Positions 51,901 to 64,000 of a DNA stretch of 64,000 bases are shown in pieces. Made by a program: the position numbers and the translations under genes. The notes beneath the pieces are model-generated. The model was not told where the DNA came from, did not search any database, and worked only from the letters and a program-made list of their open reading frames with translations. Every line of letters begins with the position of its first letter. The first letter of the stretch is position 1. This DNA comes from Sphagnum magellanicum (Eukaryota; Streptophyta; Sphagnopsida; Sphagnales; Sphagnaceae): the NCBI GenBank assembly GCA_021904315.1, contig CM038922.1:4067347-4131346 (forward strand). Reading direction: 5' to 3'.

Positions 51901-54900
51901 TGCAAGGTAGGGTGGTTCACTTTTTGCATTGCAATCCAATTTTTTGCATAGTGACATGCATTTACATGTATTAACATGACATAAAAATAATAAATTTTCA
52001 AATTTGTGGCTAAAGTTAAATTTTCAACTCAAAGAAGAAAACATCTATAAAAAAATTATAACATATATACACCAAATATATAGTAATGGACTTTTGAAAT
52101 TGAAAAATATGGACTGGTTTATTGTTTGTGCTTTTATATACATGTATTTTTGCGTATGAATTTTATTTGGGATATATTATAGGGACTCAATATATGATAT
52201 GGTTTTTTTTTTAAAAACATATATGCAAAAAAATTGTTAGAAAAAATTTAGCCAAAACAAGTTATGGACTTTTGAATGGCCTAAAATGAGTCATATTTTC
52301 ATAAGTCCATATCATAATCATTTTTGGGTGGATTTTAATTTTTATTCTCTTAACATGTACATTAAAGAATTGTTTAGAATGGTGATTCTTCATATGGGCT
52401 TTTTTGTTCACTAACCACTAGGTAATTCTCATTAAATTAATGATATCAAAATAGACTAGCACTTTAACATTACAATATGGACTTTTAGGGAGTGAAACAT
52501 TCACTAAAAATGAGCCACCTTAGAGTGCACACACCCCTAGGGGCTATGTAAGCTTCTTAGGACTACTTGAGGGTTATGTAGGCTACATACGCTCCCTAAG
52601 GCCTACTTAAGGACAACAATATAAACCTACTTAAGGGTTATTTACCTATTTACTTACAACATAACTACTTATAGATCTACCTACATACATACTAAAAATA
52701 ATTAGGTTAACTAGGTAGCCATTAAAATTATTGAATGTTGTTTTCAACTTTCAGTCATTATGGAAATGGCATTTTATTGCTTAGAAGGTTCCAAAATCAC
52801 TTATGACTATTTACATCTATGTTAAAAATTTGGAACTTCTAAAACTAAAACCACTCATGGTGTGGCATGCCTTGTATTCAAACCCAATGAAAGGTGTTTG
52901 TAATTTTCTTACACTAGGTTGTGTGAAGTTTAGTGTCTTTATTTTGTTTACTCATTACCTTCATGCATCTCCTTTCTTCTTGGAAACTCTTTCCATTCCA
53001 TACTTTGTGCTCAAAAAAATTCAAAACCATTGAAAGATATATGCTTGTGTTGAAGGTTTTACACCTTGAAGGTTCTTTCTTTCTTGCCAATAGAATATTA
53101 ATTGATTTGATGTTAAAAACAAATGTTGAAGCAAATTCAATGAACTTTACATTTCTTGAAAATTGGACAACATTATAAGTGCACAACAAACTTTAGAATC
53201 CAAGTTTGTTATCCAATTTCTTGCTTTGCATGAATATAAAGTTATTTGTGTTTTGAGTTGGTTGTTTCATGATTTGGGTCATTGGGTGAAGCGCAAAAAT
53301 ATTATTTAGCTTTCAAAGTTTCTTCTAATTAAGTTTGATGAAGATTGTTGAGCTGAAAACTTTTGAATGATTAAAACAACATTGTTTAGCATTGTAAAAA
53401 AATTAAGACTCATCATTAAAAGATAAAACACCAAATACTAAAAAATAAATAAATAAATAAATAAAATAAAATAAAATAAAATTCAAATTCAAGTTTGTTG
53501 TTCAATTATCTCAAATTTACAAATTACTTCAAGGTGAAAATTTTATGACTTGTAATTGAACTTCTTGCAATGGAAAAGTTCACATTATCCCTCCACCTAA
53601 ATGAGTTTGTCCATGCTTTCAAAATTGTGTATATAGAGGTTTAATATCTTGGCCTCAATGTATAACAATAGTAGTTATCATGGAAAAGTTCAAAAAATAA
53701 TACAAACTTCTTGTTATGCAAGGTGCCATAGGCAAAATCCACATTTCTATTATAAAACCTTAAGGTGTTTTTTTTTCTAAAGACTACCACTATCATAAAA
53801 TCAATGGCTTCAACATATTGGCACAAATTGTTAATTACAATAAAAAAATCACTAATGTTTTTGTGGGTCTTCCAAGTAATATTAATAATTCATGAATGTT
53901 ATGTAGATATGGTTGCATAAAAATGTTTAATATAGTGGGTTGTGTAAGCTTGGCAAAATGGGTTTGCACTTTATCTTTTGGGTGATGAGAAGTACACATT
54001 GATTTCTTGAATTGTGTCACCATTCAAAAAGAAGGGCAACATTATATATTAGAACTATTACAGAACAAGAAATACAAAAGAGTCCATTAGATTATGGAAA
54101 ATACCTTGGCATTATTAAATTTTAATTGACATTTACTAAGAAAATATGACTTGCATGTGTCCTCCGTGTTGGATGTTTTTACTTGCTATGGTCCATTACA
54201 AAACTCCTTCATTCTCAAATATAATCCAACATTCAAATGTTAATGAAAACTATTGAATTGAATGATGCAAAAGTGATTCAAAAAACAAACTTGGCACATA
54301 AATTTAATGTAGACATTGAAAACAACCAATCCATTCAATTGAAGGGGAAAACATATTTGGATAAACAATGTATAAGGAGTTATACAATTTCCTTGGATAA
54401 CAAAAAAACTATCATTTTATTAGTTCACAAAGTTGGACATTTCTATTACATCAAAGGTTGATCTTAGCTTGAATGAATTATTTTGTCGTTTTTTTTAGCT
54501 ACTATGATCTACAAAATCCCCTTTGTAAATTGAATCTTTTGTTGCCACATTAAATTGATTAAAAGGATCTTGTTCTTCAAGGTTAGTGTTTCTAAAATTT
54601 CCATCCATTGTGTCCTTCAAAAATACCATGTTCATGACATCTTTTGAACACTAGCTTTCACCATGTTCATTTAGATTTCATTGATAAGCTTGCCTTTGCA
54701 TTTAAAATGGTTTAGCTACTTTTGAAATATGTTCATGTGTGTTTTTGTGCACTTTTCTTCAACAAGCAAACTTGTTTCAAGCAGTTTGTTAATTGAATCA
54801 AGCATCTAACTCCCTTTTGTGGGGTTTCAACAATGTTTTCATGTGCAAAAGAGTAGGTTCTTTTGACACATGTGCTACCAAGAGTCTAAAATACATCATC

Positions 54901-57430
54901 TACACTTTAAACTCATCCAACAAGGTCTAAGGCTTGGGGTGTTGATTGGATTATGCATTGTGGTTGTAATCACAGGATCTATTGAAAGTTCAATCATAAT
55001 TACAATTTCAATGATATTTGTAAACCTTAGGTTGTGGATTGGATTATGCATCGAAATTGTAGTCAATGGCTTCATCACGACTAAAGTTTGGATGAAAAAT
55101 TTAAACAAAAAAAAGGTGTGAAAGATGTCTACCCACCAAAGTTCATGAATGCCCACCCATAACAAGTTTTGAGAGATCTTCAACAATTAGGTCAATGTTT
55201 TTCCTTCTTAATCCATTGTTATCAATTGGTTTCTCTAGATGTAAGTTAGTGGGGATTGAAGATGGTGTTGTAATCATTCATAAGTGACATGGGGTGAATA
55301 TGGGCTTGTTTTTTGATAGTTCATGAATCATGTTGTAGATTACCCTATTAAAGAACCTAAAAAGCAAATGAAGGGTAGCTTTGTCTTATGAGCTAATTGT
55401 AGTAATAGAAAACCCCATTTTTCAACCAACCCACTTTCAACTACATGTTTTTTTTACTACATTTTCAAGTACAATTTTTTAAATATTAAAAAAAAATTGG
55501 GGTCATTCATGAAATATTCTTGGCACCTATAGGTTTTATAGTTGAATTATAGTTGAGACATCAATTTGGAAAAGGACATAGCTTATAGTTGTGCTTCCCA
55601 AGGTGGTATGTCAACTTCATGAATATTGTGTTCAACTACTTTAAGAGTCACAAGACATAGAGATGGATGATAAATACTGGTTAGATGGATGAAATGTAGT
55701 TCAAAGGACTAATGTCTTTGTTGCAACTTTGGCTCAACAGTTTCTCAACTATAATATACAACTACAAGTCAACCTTGTAAAAAATGCAAATTATGCATTT
55801 TTCCTATGTCAACACCTCATGCAAAATGCTACACAATAAACATGACAACAACTAAATCTAATGTGCCTTAGACTCTACATAAGTTGGAGATGTATGGTTA
55901 TTGCTTTAAATGAATTTTTTTTATTTAGGTTGTAAAAACCAACAAAGTTCACTAATTACACAATGATTGTGATGGATTGATGAGAATGAAACCAAAAGGC
56001 AACTCCAACTAGGTAGATAAAAAATGGTTACAAGTTGGAAACCTTTCCATTGACACATGCATGTGGTTAGAAGTAGTTAAAAAGAATGAGTTGTCCCCAA
56101 ATCAAACCTAGGTATTTAAATCTTTTTTTATCCTACCTAAGCTAATGAAGTTCAGAATAACCACTAGTCATCCTTGAACATGAGTTGTAACCATTCAAAG
56201 TTCCTCCCATTGATTGAAGAGATATCACCATGGGGTGCCTCCTATCACATGGCTTTGGTAGTCTACAAGATTCAACACTAATTGATGTTGGTGTTGTTTA
56301 ACTACAAAACTTATAAAGAAAATTTCATTAAATTTCAATTGTTGATATTTTTCTACCATCATAAAACACACATCCCAATTCTTTTGAATTTTTGAATTTC
56401 TATGTAATTAATTTTATTTTTGTCTTTTTGTTGTAAAAATGTTTTGTGTTTTAGGATTGATAACATACCTACATAATAACATGGTCATTTAAGTACATAG
56501 TTTATAATTGTTTTGAAATTTTAATACAAGGCACATGATACCAAGCTTCAATACAATCTAATAGGTTAATAAAAGATTTGGTACAATTGAACTAGACCTA
56601 GGTCCCATGTGGTCTAGTTTTACATTTAACCTAGGCACCATATCACTTAAAAAGCTAAATCTTGACCCAATTTAGATGTCACTTGGCCTATGTCTAAGGT
56701 TGCATATGTATCACACATGGCATGCACCGTAGGTGTAGGTGTGGCTTAGACAATCTAACTTAGGTGTTTCATGGTTTAGGCTTAACCTTATATGTACTTT
56801 AGATGCCACATTAAACACTTAATTAACCTTAGGTGGTTAGCCGTAGTTTAGCCAAACTTAAGCACTATGTATGTTATATTAATTTAGAAGCTAGCTATTA
56901 ATTATTCGTAATATTATTAATTATTATAATTATAATAATGTAAATAATATGGTTTAACACTAATTATAATGACATTTGATAATAAAAATTTATTATTAAT
57001 GTATATATTTGTCTAAATCTTTATAGTTAATGTAATATTTAAATAGTTAATGCTATTAAATTAAATTAAATTATTCTTATTAATTTCATTGCTATAAATT
57101 AAATATTTTTATGAATATCATTCCCTATTACTTAATATTATCTATAATAACAAGCCAATTAATTATTATAGGTAGTTTTTGTTCTAGTTTAGTTAGGAAT
57201 TGGGTACTAGGTACTTAAAACCACCCAACACAAAACAAAAGCCTACATACCATTGAAATTTTAAATATTCTTTTCGTTCTTGAACCAAATCAACAAACAA
57301 TCTTTATGTCATTAAAAGGGCAAATTGAAGGAATACAAATTTTCTTTAAACAATATAAACAAAGGAGCAAAGAAAAAAACATGGAAAGGAGGAAGAGGAT
57401 AAGTGATATCTCATCTCAAATGTTTGGAAG
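51901..57430. other. AT-rich intergenic DNA
   Basis: Apart from the array continuation at 52540-52650, no gene is recognised. An AAATA/AAAAT microsatellite lies at about 53440-53481. ORFs near 52803-53189 and 54237-55186 have no recognisable domain. A TA-rich segment lies at 56880-57130. Confidence 0.45.
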
Positions 57431-57439
57431 AAAAAACGT

Positions 57440-58000
57440 TAAATCCTTTTCAATTTTAAACCCCATATCTTTTTCACTTGTAGTCCATTTTGAATGATTC
57501 AAAACCTATGGGTGTGCCAACTAAGGATTTACAAGATTTTATTATCCTTCAAATGCAACAAAACAACGACAAAAGAATTTAATCTCAACATTCAAAACTG
57601 TGATATTTTGTTTGAAATGTTTTGAAAAAAAATCTCTAAACCATGTTTAGTTTTAAACCCCATGTCTTTTTCATTTTTAATCCATTTTGAATGATCTAGA
57701 AACCTATGGGTTTGTCAACGAAGGATCTACAAGACCTCTTCCTACTTTAACTACAACAAAACAATGACGAAAGAATTTAATCTTCAAATCCAAAATTGTG
57801 ATATTTTGTTTTAAATGTTTTGAAGAATTTTTTTAAATCCCTTTTTAGTTTCAAACCCCATATCTTTTTCATTTTTAGTCCATTTTGAATGATTTAAAAA
57901 CGTAAAGGTGCACCAATTAGGGATTTACAAGATCTTTTTGAACTCCAAATGCAACAAAACAATGAAAAAAGTTTTTGATATTATTTTCTGAAATTGTTTT
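57440..58000. repeat. ~197-bp tandem repeat, three copies
   Basis: The landmark AAACCCCAT(A/G)TCTTTTTC occurs at 57458, 57655 and 57853 (periods 197 and 198). It is followed in each unit by AGTCCATTTTGAATGAT (AATCC in the second) and later ACAACAAAACAA(C/T)GAC-like sequence or its variant. A weaker fourth start (CATATCTTTTTCTTTG, near 58041) follows. Confidence 0.85.
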
Positions 58001-61000
58001 AACATGTTTATCACCAAACATGAACCTTCTAAAAATAACTCATATCTTTTTCTTTGTTGGACCAAATTGATCATTTTTTTATAGCATTGGAAACATTAAA
58101 TGGAAGGCTACAAATTTTTTTTTAGAAACAAAAACGAATAAACAATGTGTAAGGAGTTGCCCTCATTTGAAATCTTAAGTGTATGTGGTGAACATGTTTA
58201 CCTTAGTTGAAATTAAGTTGCAACTTAGAATGCATCTAGAGTGCAGCTATAATTTTTATCCCATATTGTTTGTCATAGTTTCCAAGTTTGAAATCATATA
58301 ATGAAGTTGGTGCACAAATCATTTTCAAAATGTGAAGTTGGCACATAGGACAAACCAATAATAAAGATTTGACCTTAAAGGCCATGTGGCAAAAAAAGGA
58401 TTATCTTAAGCCTATTTATTTACCTTAAGCTTAAGTACAATCTATTTATTTACCTAGGCTTACCTACCTACCTACTTATTTCTAGGTGAACCTATATACC
58501 TACTTAAACCTAAACATAACTCTAAGTAGGGACACGTGTCAACAAACTATTGGGGGGGGGGGGGGGGGGGTTTCTTTTGCATGGCCTAGTTATAACATAA
58601 TTGAAATTACAATTTGATGGCCTAGTTGAAAATTCAACTTGTTTAATGATGTCATGATTCATTAGTGGATGAAATTCATTTAGTGGGAAATTATAATCAG
58701 AAACAAATTTGATTATAATGGTGGAATACAATTCTAACTAAAATGGTTAGAAGTGGCTATTTTTGTGGTGTTGACACGTGGTTATCACTTTTGACTGCAA
58801 TTTCATTTTTGACTTGTACATGTCAACTCTTATGATTAGCAATTGGAAAAAATAAATTGTAGTTGGAAGGGTGATTTTCAACTTTAATTATAGTTGAACC
58901 TCAGTTGTAAACATAGTTGGGAAAGGGGGAGGGGTTTTATTAGTGTTGACCAATAATCCTTGTTGTAATTTATGTACAATCTTATATATGTAATCAATTT
59001 TTTTTAATTCACTCAAGATTGAGGTCCATTTATTTATGCATGCAAGTCCACTTTTCAAATGTTGAAAACAATCTACAAACATCACAACAATAGGAATTTT
59101 TTTCCAATTGGCAACAATAGTCTAAAACTAATTTCACATGCCAACTTTGGTTTAAGGTTTTTATATTTCTTGGATGTGATGAAAATTATTGTTACCCCCT
59201 CCTCCCAATTTGGTGGTTGTGGTTTTTTTGATGAATTTTGAGTGTTGCATTGAAACTTGCATTAATAACTTTCCTTTTGTCATTGCATTTTGTTTTGCTA
59301 AACATCCCTCATTAATGATAAATATATTTGCATTGAGTTACAAACATTGATATAGAAAAACATTTGAATTGCATAATGAATTCATACTTTGTGAATTAAA
59401 GTTTATTTGCAAATTAAAACACATTTTAATTATGCATATTGGTTTCAAAATACCTTGGGAGTTTTTAAGCACATGAAATAGACCTTTGGGATTCTTTGAA
59501 TATGCATTGAAATACAAATATTATTACATATAATTGGATTGTGAATTGATATTCTGCGAGTTAAGATTTCTTTGCAAATGAAAACACATTTCAATCTATG
59601 CAAATTGGTTACAAACTTTCTTGCTACAAAGTTTCTTGAAAGAACCTTATCATGTGCATCACTCGAATAGTCAAAACTTGAGATTGTTGAACTAAAAATG
59701 TCCATGTTCTTATTTTACACTCCTTGTGTGGTGATGTTTCTTGTGTGACCAATACAACTTCTACGGCATAGGGAGTTGGTTTTGTTGCGAATGCAATTTG
59801 ATGACAAACACATCTACAACAATGATGGTTTAGGGAAACGGACTTTGATGATGGTGAGGATGAACTTTGTGGCAATGGCAATGGCGCTCACAATGACCAA
59901 ATTGAAATTTGTTTCTTTTTAACATTGCTAGCATAAGTTTAGAAGCTCATTTTTAAACATTTTACATGATGTTGAATTTTTCACCTAAAATCTAGGATTT
60001 TGAAAGATGTGAAGTTACATGACTATTGGTGTAACATTGAAATAACATCATCTTCTAACTAGGATCCATGTCGATGAGATTGTTACATAACATTTTTTAT
60101 ATGATTTTGAGTTTTAAACTCCAAATAAACACATACTTAACATTACATGTGAAGGATCTTTTCCCAATTACATAGGGAACTACCTATATAATGGGGATGG
60201 AGGTAGAAAGGTTCATAATGAACTAATGTGGTGCCTCACAAGTTTGAGCCTTTAATCTAATTTATTCATTTGTGAACTTGGTGAGATATTATGATATTCT
60301 TTTTTTTATAAAAATTATGTAAAGTGTAAAGTATAACCTTGGTAGTAAGGCATCACATTGTGAACCTCAAGCTCCACCTTCAAGTGCCTTGCTCTTGGTG
60401 TTTTAACCCTTGTAATAAATGAGGTGAGCCCTTCTACATATACAAAATAAAATTATGTTTTCGTAATTTCCTTTTGTACAAGTGGGAGACTTGCCTCATG
60501 GAAAGGCTTTTCAATTGCTTAAAGTCTCATTGTTGAAATTATTATGATGATGAACAACCGATTCATTACATAATGGTTGTACCTTGCATGACAAGTTCAA
60601 ACCAATGTTGTGTGTGTACCCACTTTGGTAGGTAAGAATCATCAGTTTGAATTTTAGTTAATGAGAATTGAATTCAAATTAAGATTGATTTGGAATTGGG
60701 ATTAAAATTTATTGTTTTGAAAAATTAAAATTGGAACCAAATTGTTGGCTTCTATTTCTCGGTGGAATTGGAACCCAAAACCAAGATACATGTTTATAAA
60801 AATAACAAGGACCGAAACCCAATGGTGGGTTAACCACAAAGTTCTTGTCCCAATTAGTAAGCACCAAATTCCAGTTGAGAAGGATGCTCAATTCATAAGG
60901 GTATTATATTGCATGTTAAAACACTCAAAGAAATTTCCTAATTGTATTTGGAGGGCACATTATCCCCATGACTATCCTCTTTTCTATATGCCTATGTCTT

Positions 61001-64000
61001 GAGGAGTGGGAGGAATGTCATAAGTAAGGTTTGTCCCACTCATAATAATCTCTAGTGTTGTGAAGGGTATACAATTTGCAATGTTAAAATTGAGGGTTTA
61101 GGGTCAAGTTTATGTGACTCGGAGTTAAGCTCACATCTTTTTCTTCTTTTTTTTTTTTTTTTTTTTGGGTGTGTGTGTTGGAGCTTGCACAAGAATTGGA
61201 CATTGGAACTAGTCTTTTGCTAGATCCAAAACCCGAAATTAAAACCGTGAAAAAATACTCTTGAAAATAGGGGCATGTTTTTAAAGTAGATGAGTTGATT
61301 TTTTTTTTTGAGAAAAAAAATTAACAAATAGGCTCAACTTCAGAGTTAAATAATAATATTTATTAGTTGTTGAACTCTATGCCTATATAAACCTTGATTT
61401 ATATAAAAATAAAATATCTATACAATATTTAGCATAGAGGAATGTGTAATGTTTGCCTAGAACTGGGCCTAGAGATTCTTGAATTTGAAAAAAAAAAAGT
61501 GTCAAATTAAAAACTACAAAATTTTTAAATAGGAAGAACAAGGCTCAAACCTGCACACAAAGAACCTCCAATATGTTTAAAGAATCAAACCAGGACTAAA
61601 GTTCTCTTTAAATTTTAATAATAATAATAATAATAATAAATACTAATATAAATTATTTTATTTAAAATTTATTATTTATTAAAAATTTATTTTAAAAAAC
61701 CAGTTAAATCCTAGATTGATATGAAGGAACATGGGCATACTCTGAATTTTCCAAACATTTAAAAAACCCTAAGACGGTCGAGATTTGGGATGGTTGGAAT
61801 GGTTGATTGGGTTTCATGACCCAATGAGAAAATGAACCATATTGGTAATATTTTGTGGTATCCCTCCCTCCCTTCCTCTCTCCCTCCCTCCCTCCCTCAT
61901 TAATCCAAGTGCCATGGAATTTCCTTTCTCTTGGATCAATGAAATGGGCCATACCCCATGTGTATAAACACTTTGGGTGTTTTATTGGGGTGATTTTCTT
62001 AGGCATTTTTTCTTAGGTGGGACAGATGATCATCTTTTGGTTCAGCCAATTTCCACTTGTGATGTGAATCAAATTGCAAAACACTATAGGGAAGTGAATA
62101 AAACAGTGGGGAACATGGGTTAGGGTTTAGGGTTTAGCAAATGCTCTGAAACAAGGCCCTTACTAAAACCCATCACCATGGGACCAAACAGCCTCTTACA
62201 CTCTATGGGGCCTCCACCCATTCCTTAGTGGAATCCATAGTACCAAAGACAAAAAAACCATGTACATAAAAAACAAGCAATACAAGAAATACAAGGCAAA
62301 GAAAAGCACGAAAATATAACATGTGATGAAAAGAACATATAACAATCACAACACCACTAATACACTAATAAAAAAAGCATTTGTCACATTGTGGCCTTGC
62401 CATTTACATTAAAAAGTATCTTATAGCCAAAAAAATAAAATTATGGAAACTCAAATACTTCATTGTGCAAAAATATAATCTTCAAAAAATCCTCTAAAAC
62501 AAACCAAAATCCTTCAACATATCATAACTCTATTATAACTAGTCTCAAGTTTCAACACAAGCCAAAATATCATTTTTCAAAAATCCTCATAATAAAAATA
62601 TATAGACCTATTATTTTTTTTATTACCTAGTATGGGCCAAAATCCCTTGAAGCTACTATACTCTATAATGAATCTAAACACAACAATATCCTTAAGGGCC
62701 TTGGTAGTAGGCAAGGCCAATAAAAATCTCACAGAGTTTTATATATAGATGGTAATTTATTTATTTTTTAAATAATTCCTTTTGTTGGTTATGAATAGAT
62801 GATTGTTGAATGCTAAAAAATCACGGATGTGCAAAGAGGATATGCATTGTCAATTTGTCACTTCTCACTCAAAATGCCGACTAAAGCTTCAAGTTTTGAG
62901 TTTGAATACATAGCCTCCAAACTTCAAAAAAATCACAAACCCTAAAACTTCCTCTTGGACATGTATAAAATTTTCGATTACATATAGCTCCCATACATAG
63001 ATAGTTGTTTTTTTTCCCCCTATATTTTTGCAACCTCGTGAAAAAAGGGGGCTAGTGAATGCAACAAAATGTTTTTTTAATATTTTAAATACACAAAATT
63101 CACCATATCTTGACGAAAAAAAATGTAAAAGTCCCCAGATTTAGACAATTTGTTCTTGCAAGTTTTCAAAAATATATAATGTCCCTCACGGACAATCACC
63201 ATCTACTCTTAATTAATTTTAGGGATCCTAATCACTTCTTTAGGCACATGTAGTTAGTATAATTTACAGGAGAAAATTAATTTGGTCTTCTCTTTTTTGC
63301 ATGTGGACTTGTTCATCCTTACTTTTGAATTCATCTTCATTTTTTTACAAAACTAGGGCCCAGTACCCCCCCAGTCTAGGATACTTGCAAAAGACTCTAA
63401 ACCCAATGACATCCATCCTTGGGATGCCCCAAAATAGGGGGTCATTGATAACTTTTAGGTTTAGGAAGGGGTTTAGGGTTTAGGGGTTTGGTTTGGGAGA
63501 TGTGTGGTGTCTCTTGGCTCTTTCATCGGCATAGAGGTAAGTCCAAACTAAAAACCAAGGCAAAATAATAATAATAATAATGAAAAATTAGATTTGTAAA
63601 AACAATTGGTAGGTGAGGGACATCCCTAGCCTAAGGACTTCCCTCCAAGGGACTTTGCAAGCAAAGTGATCCCCTCATTGTAAAAGCACTACCAAAAATT
63701 TCCTTAGTGTGTTTGAAGGGTAATTACATTTGTGAATGCCCTTATCACCAAAAAGGAGGGACCTTAGACTCAATTATTATGACCATCCTTCCTATTAGGA
63801 AAGAGAATGTCCCCTTGAGCTTTACTCTACACTTTCACCTACCTATTTGTAGTAGAAAATGTTCATTGATGTTCAAGCCAAAATGATCACATGTAAACTT
63901 AAGATCACACAAAAGCTTAATAGGTTGGTTCTTTCTTTCTCCTTTTGATTGATGATCAAGGGTAGTCATTGTGGATGATTTTACAACCCAAGCTTTAATT
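58001..64000. other. AT-rich intergenic DNA with microsatellites and telomere-like words
   Basis: No supportable gene. Present are a 19-G run (58552-58570), a CCTA-rich stretch (58440-58475), an AAT run (61618-61639), a CCCT run (61861-61898), and telomere-like TTTAGGG tracts (62119-62136 and 63459-63486). A/T tracts are frequent. ORFs to 100 codons are unremarkable in composition. Confidence 0.45.

Overview
This is nuclear DNA from a land plant, and it is gene-poor. The evidence is intron-containing genes of plant-typical families (a CASP-like membrane protein, an RMA-type RING E3, a Tim17/22/23-family carrier and a GAPC-type GAPDH), a Ty1/copia LTR retrotransposon primed by initiator-Met tRNA, a hAT transposase fossil, and telomere-like TTTAGGG/TTAGGG tracts in an AT-rich, repeat-laden background. 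Only four intact protein-coding genes are supportable in 64 kb, which suggests a large genome. A non-angiosperm (fern, lycophyte, bryophyte or conifer) is possible, but I cannot prove it from this sequence.

Layout. 1-1313: leader and single-exon RING/RMA-like E3 ligase (+). 3337-5323: four-exon Tim17/Tim22/Tim23-family gene (-), convergent with the first gene; its true first exon is in a frame that a simple ORF list misses. 5580-10525: a duplicated AT-rich block with a minisatellite, then a three-copy diverged repeat. 12150-14431: a decayed hAT transposase in two pieces. 18440-24591: a complete but inactivated copia element (-) with 314-bp LTRs and a CATTT target duplication. 27640-30068: a GC-richer island, a triple TGCTGAGTCAGCA palindrome array, telomere-like repeats and two short tandem arrays. 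31541-35169: an eleven-exon GAPDH gene (+). 36592-36864: a WAT1/MtN21-transporter exon fossil. 44278-45400: a three-exon CASP-like gene (-). The rest is AT-rich intergenic DNA with microsatellites, a candidate MITE, a ~102-bp tandem satellite (49750-50460), a degenerate CTACCTTAGGG-type array (51080-51900) and a ~197-bp tandem repeat (57440-58000).

The four genes do not form a pathway. They are independent housekeeping or membrane functions: ER ubiquitin ligation, organelle membrane transport, glycolysis, and a plasma-membrane scaffold. The most notable gene-level observations are in GAPDH: a GC-AG intron that is required to keep the conserved protein, and a Cys in place of the conserved substrate-phosphate-binding Arg (Arg231 in bacterial numbering). 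The repeats show heavy, transition-biased decay. No convincing new multi-gene system was found.
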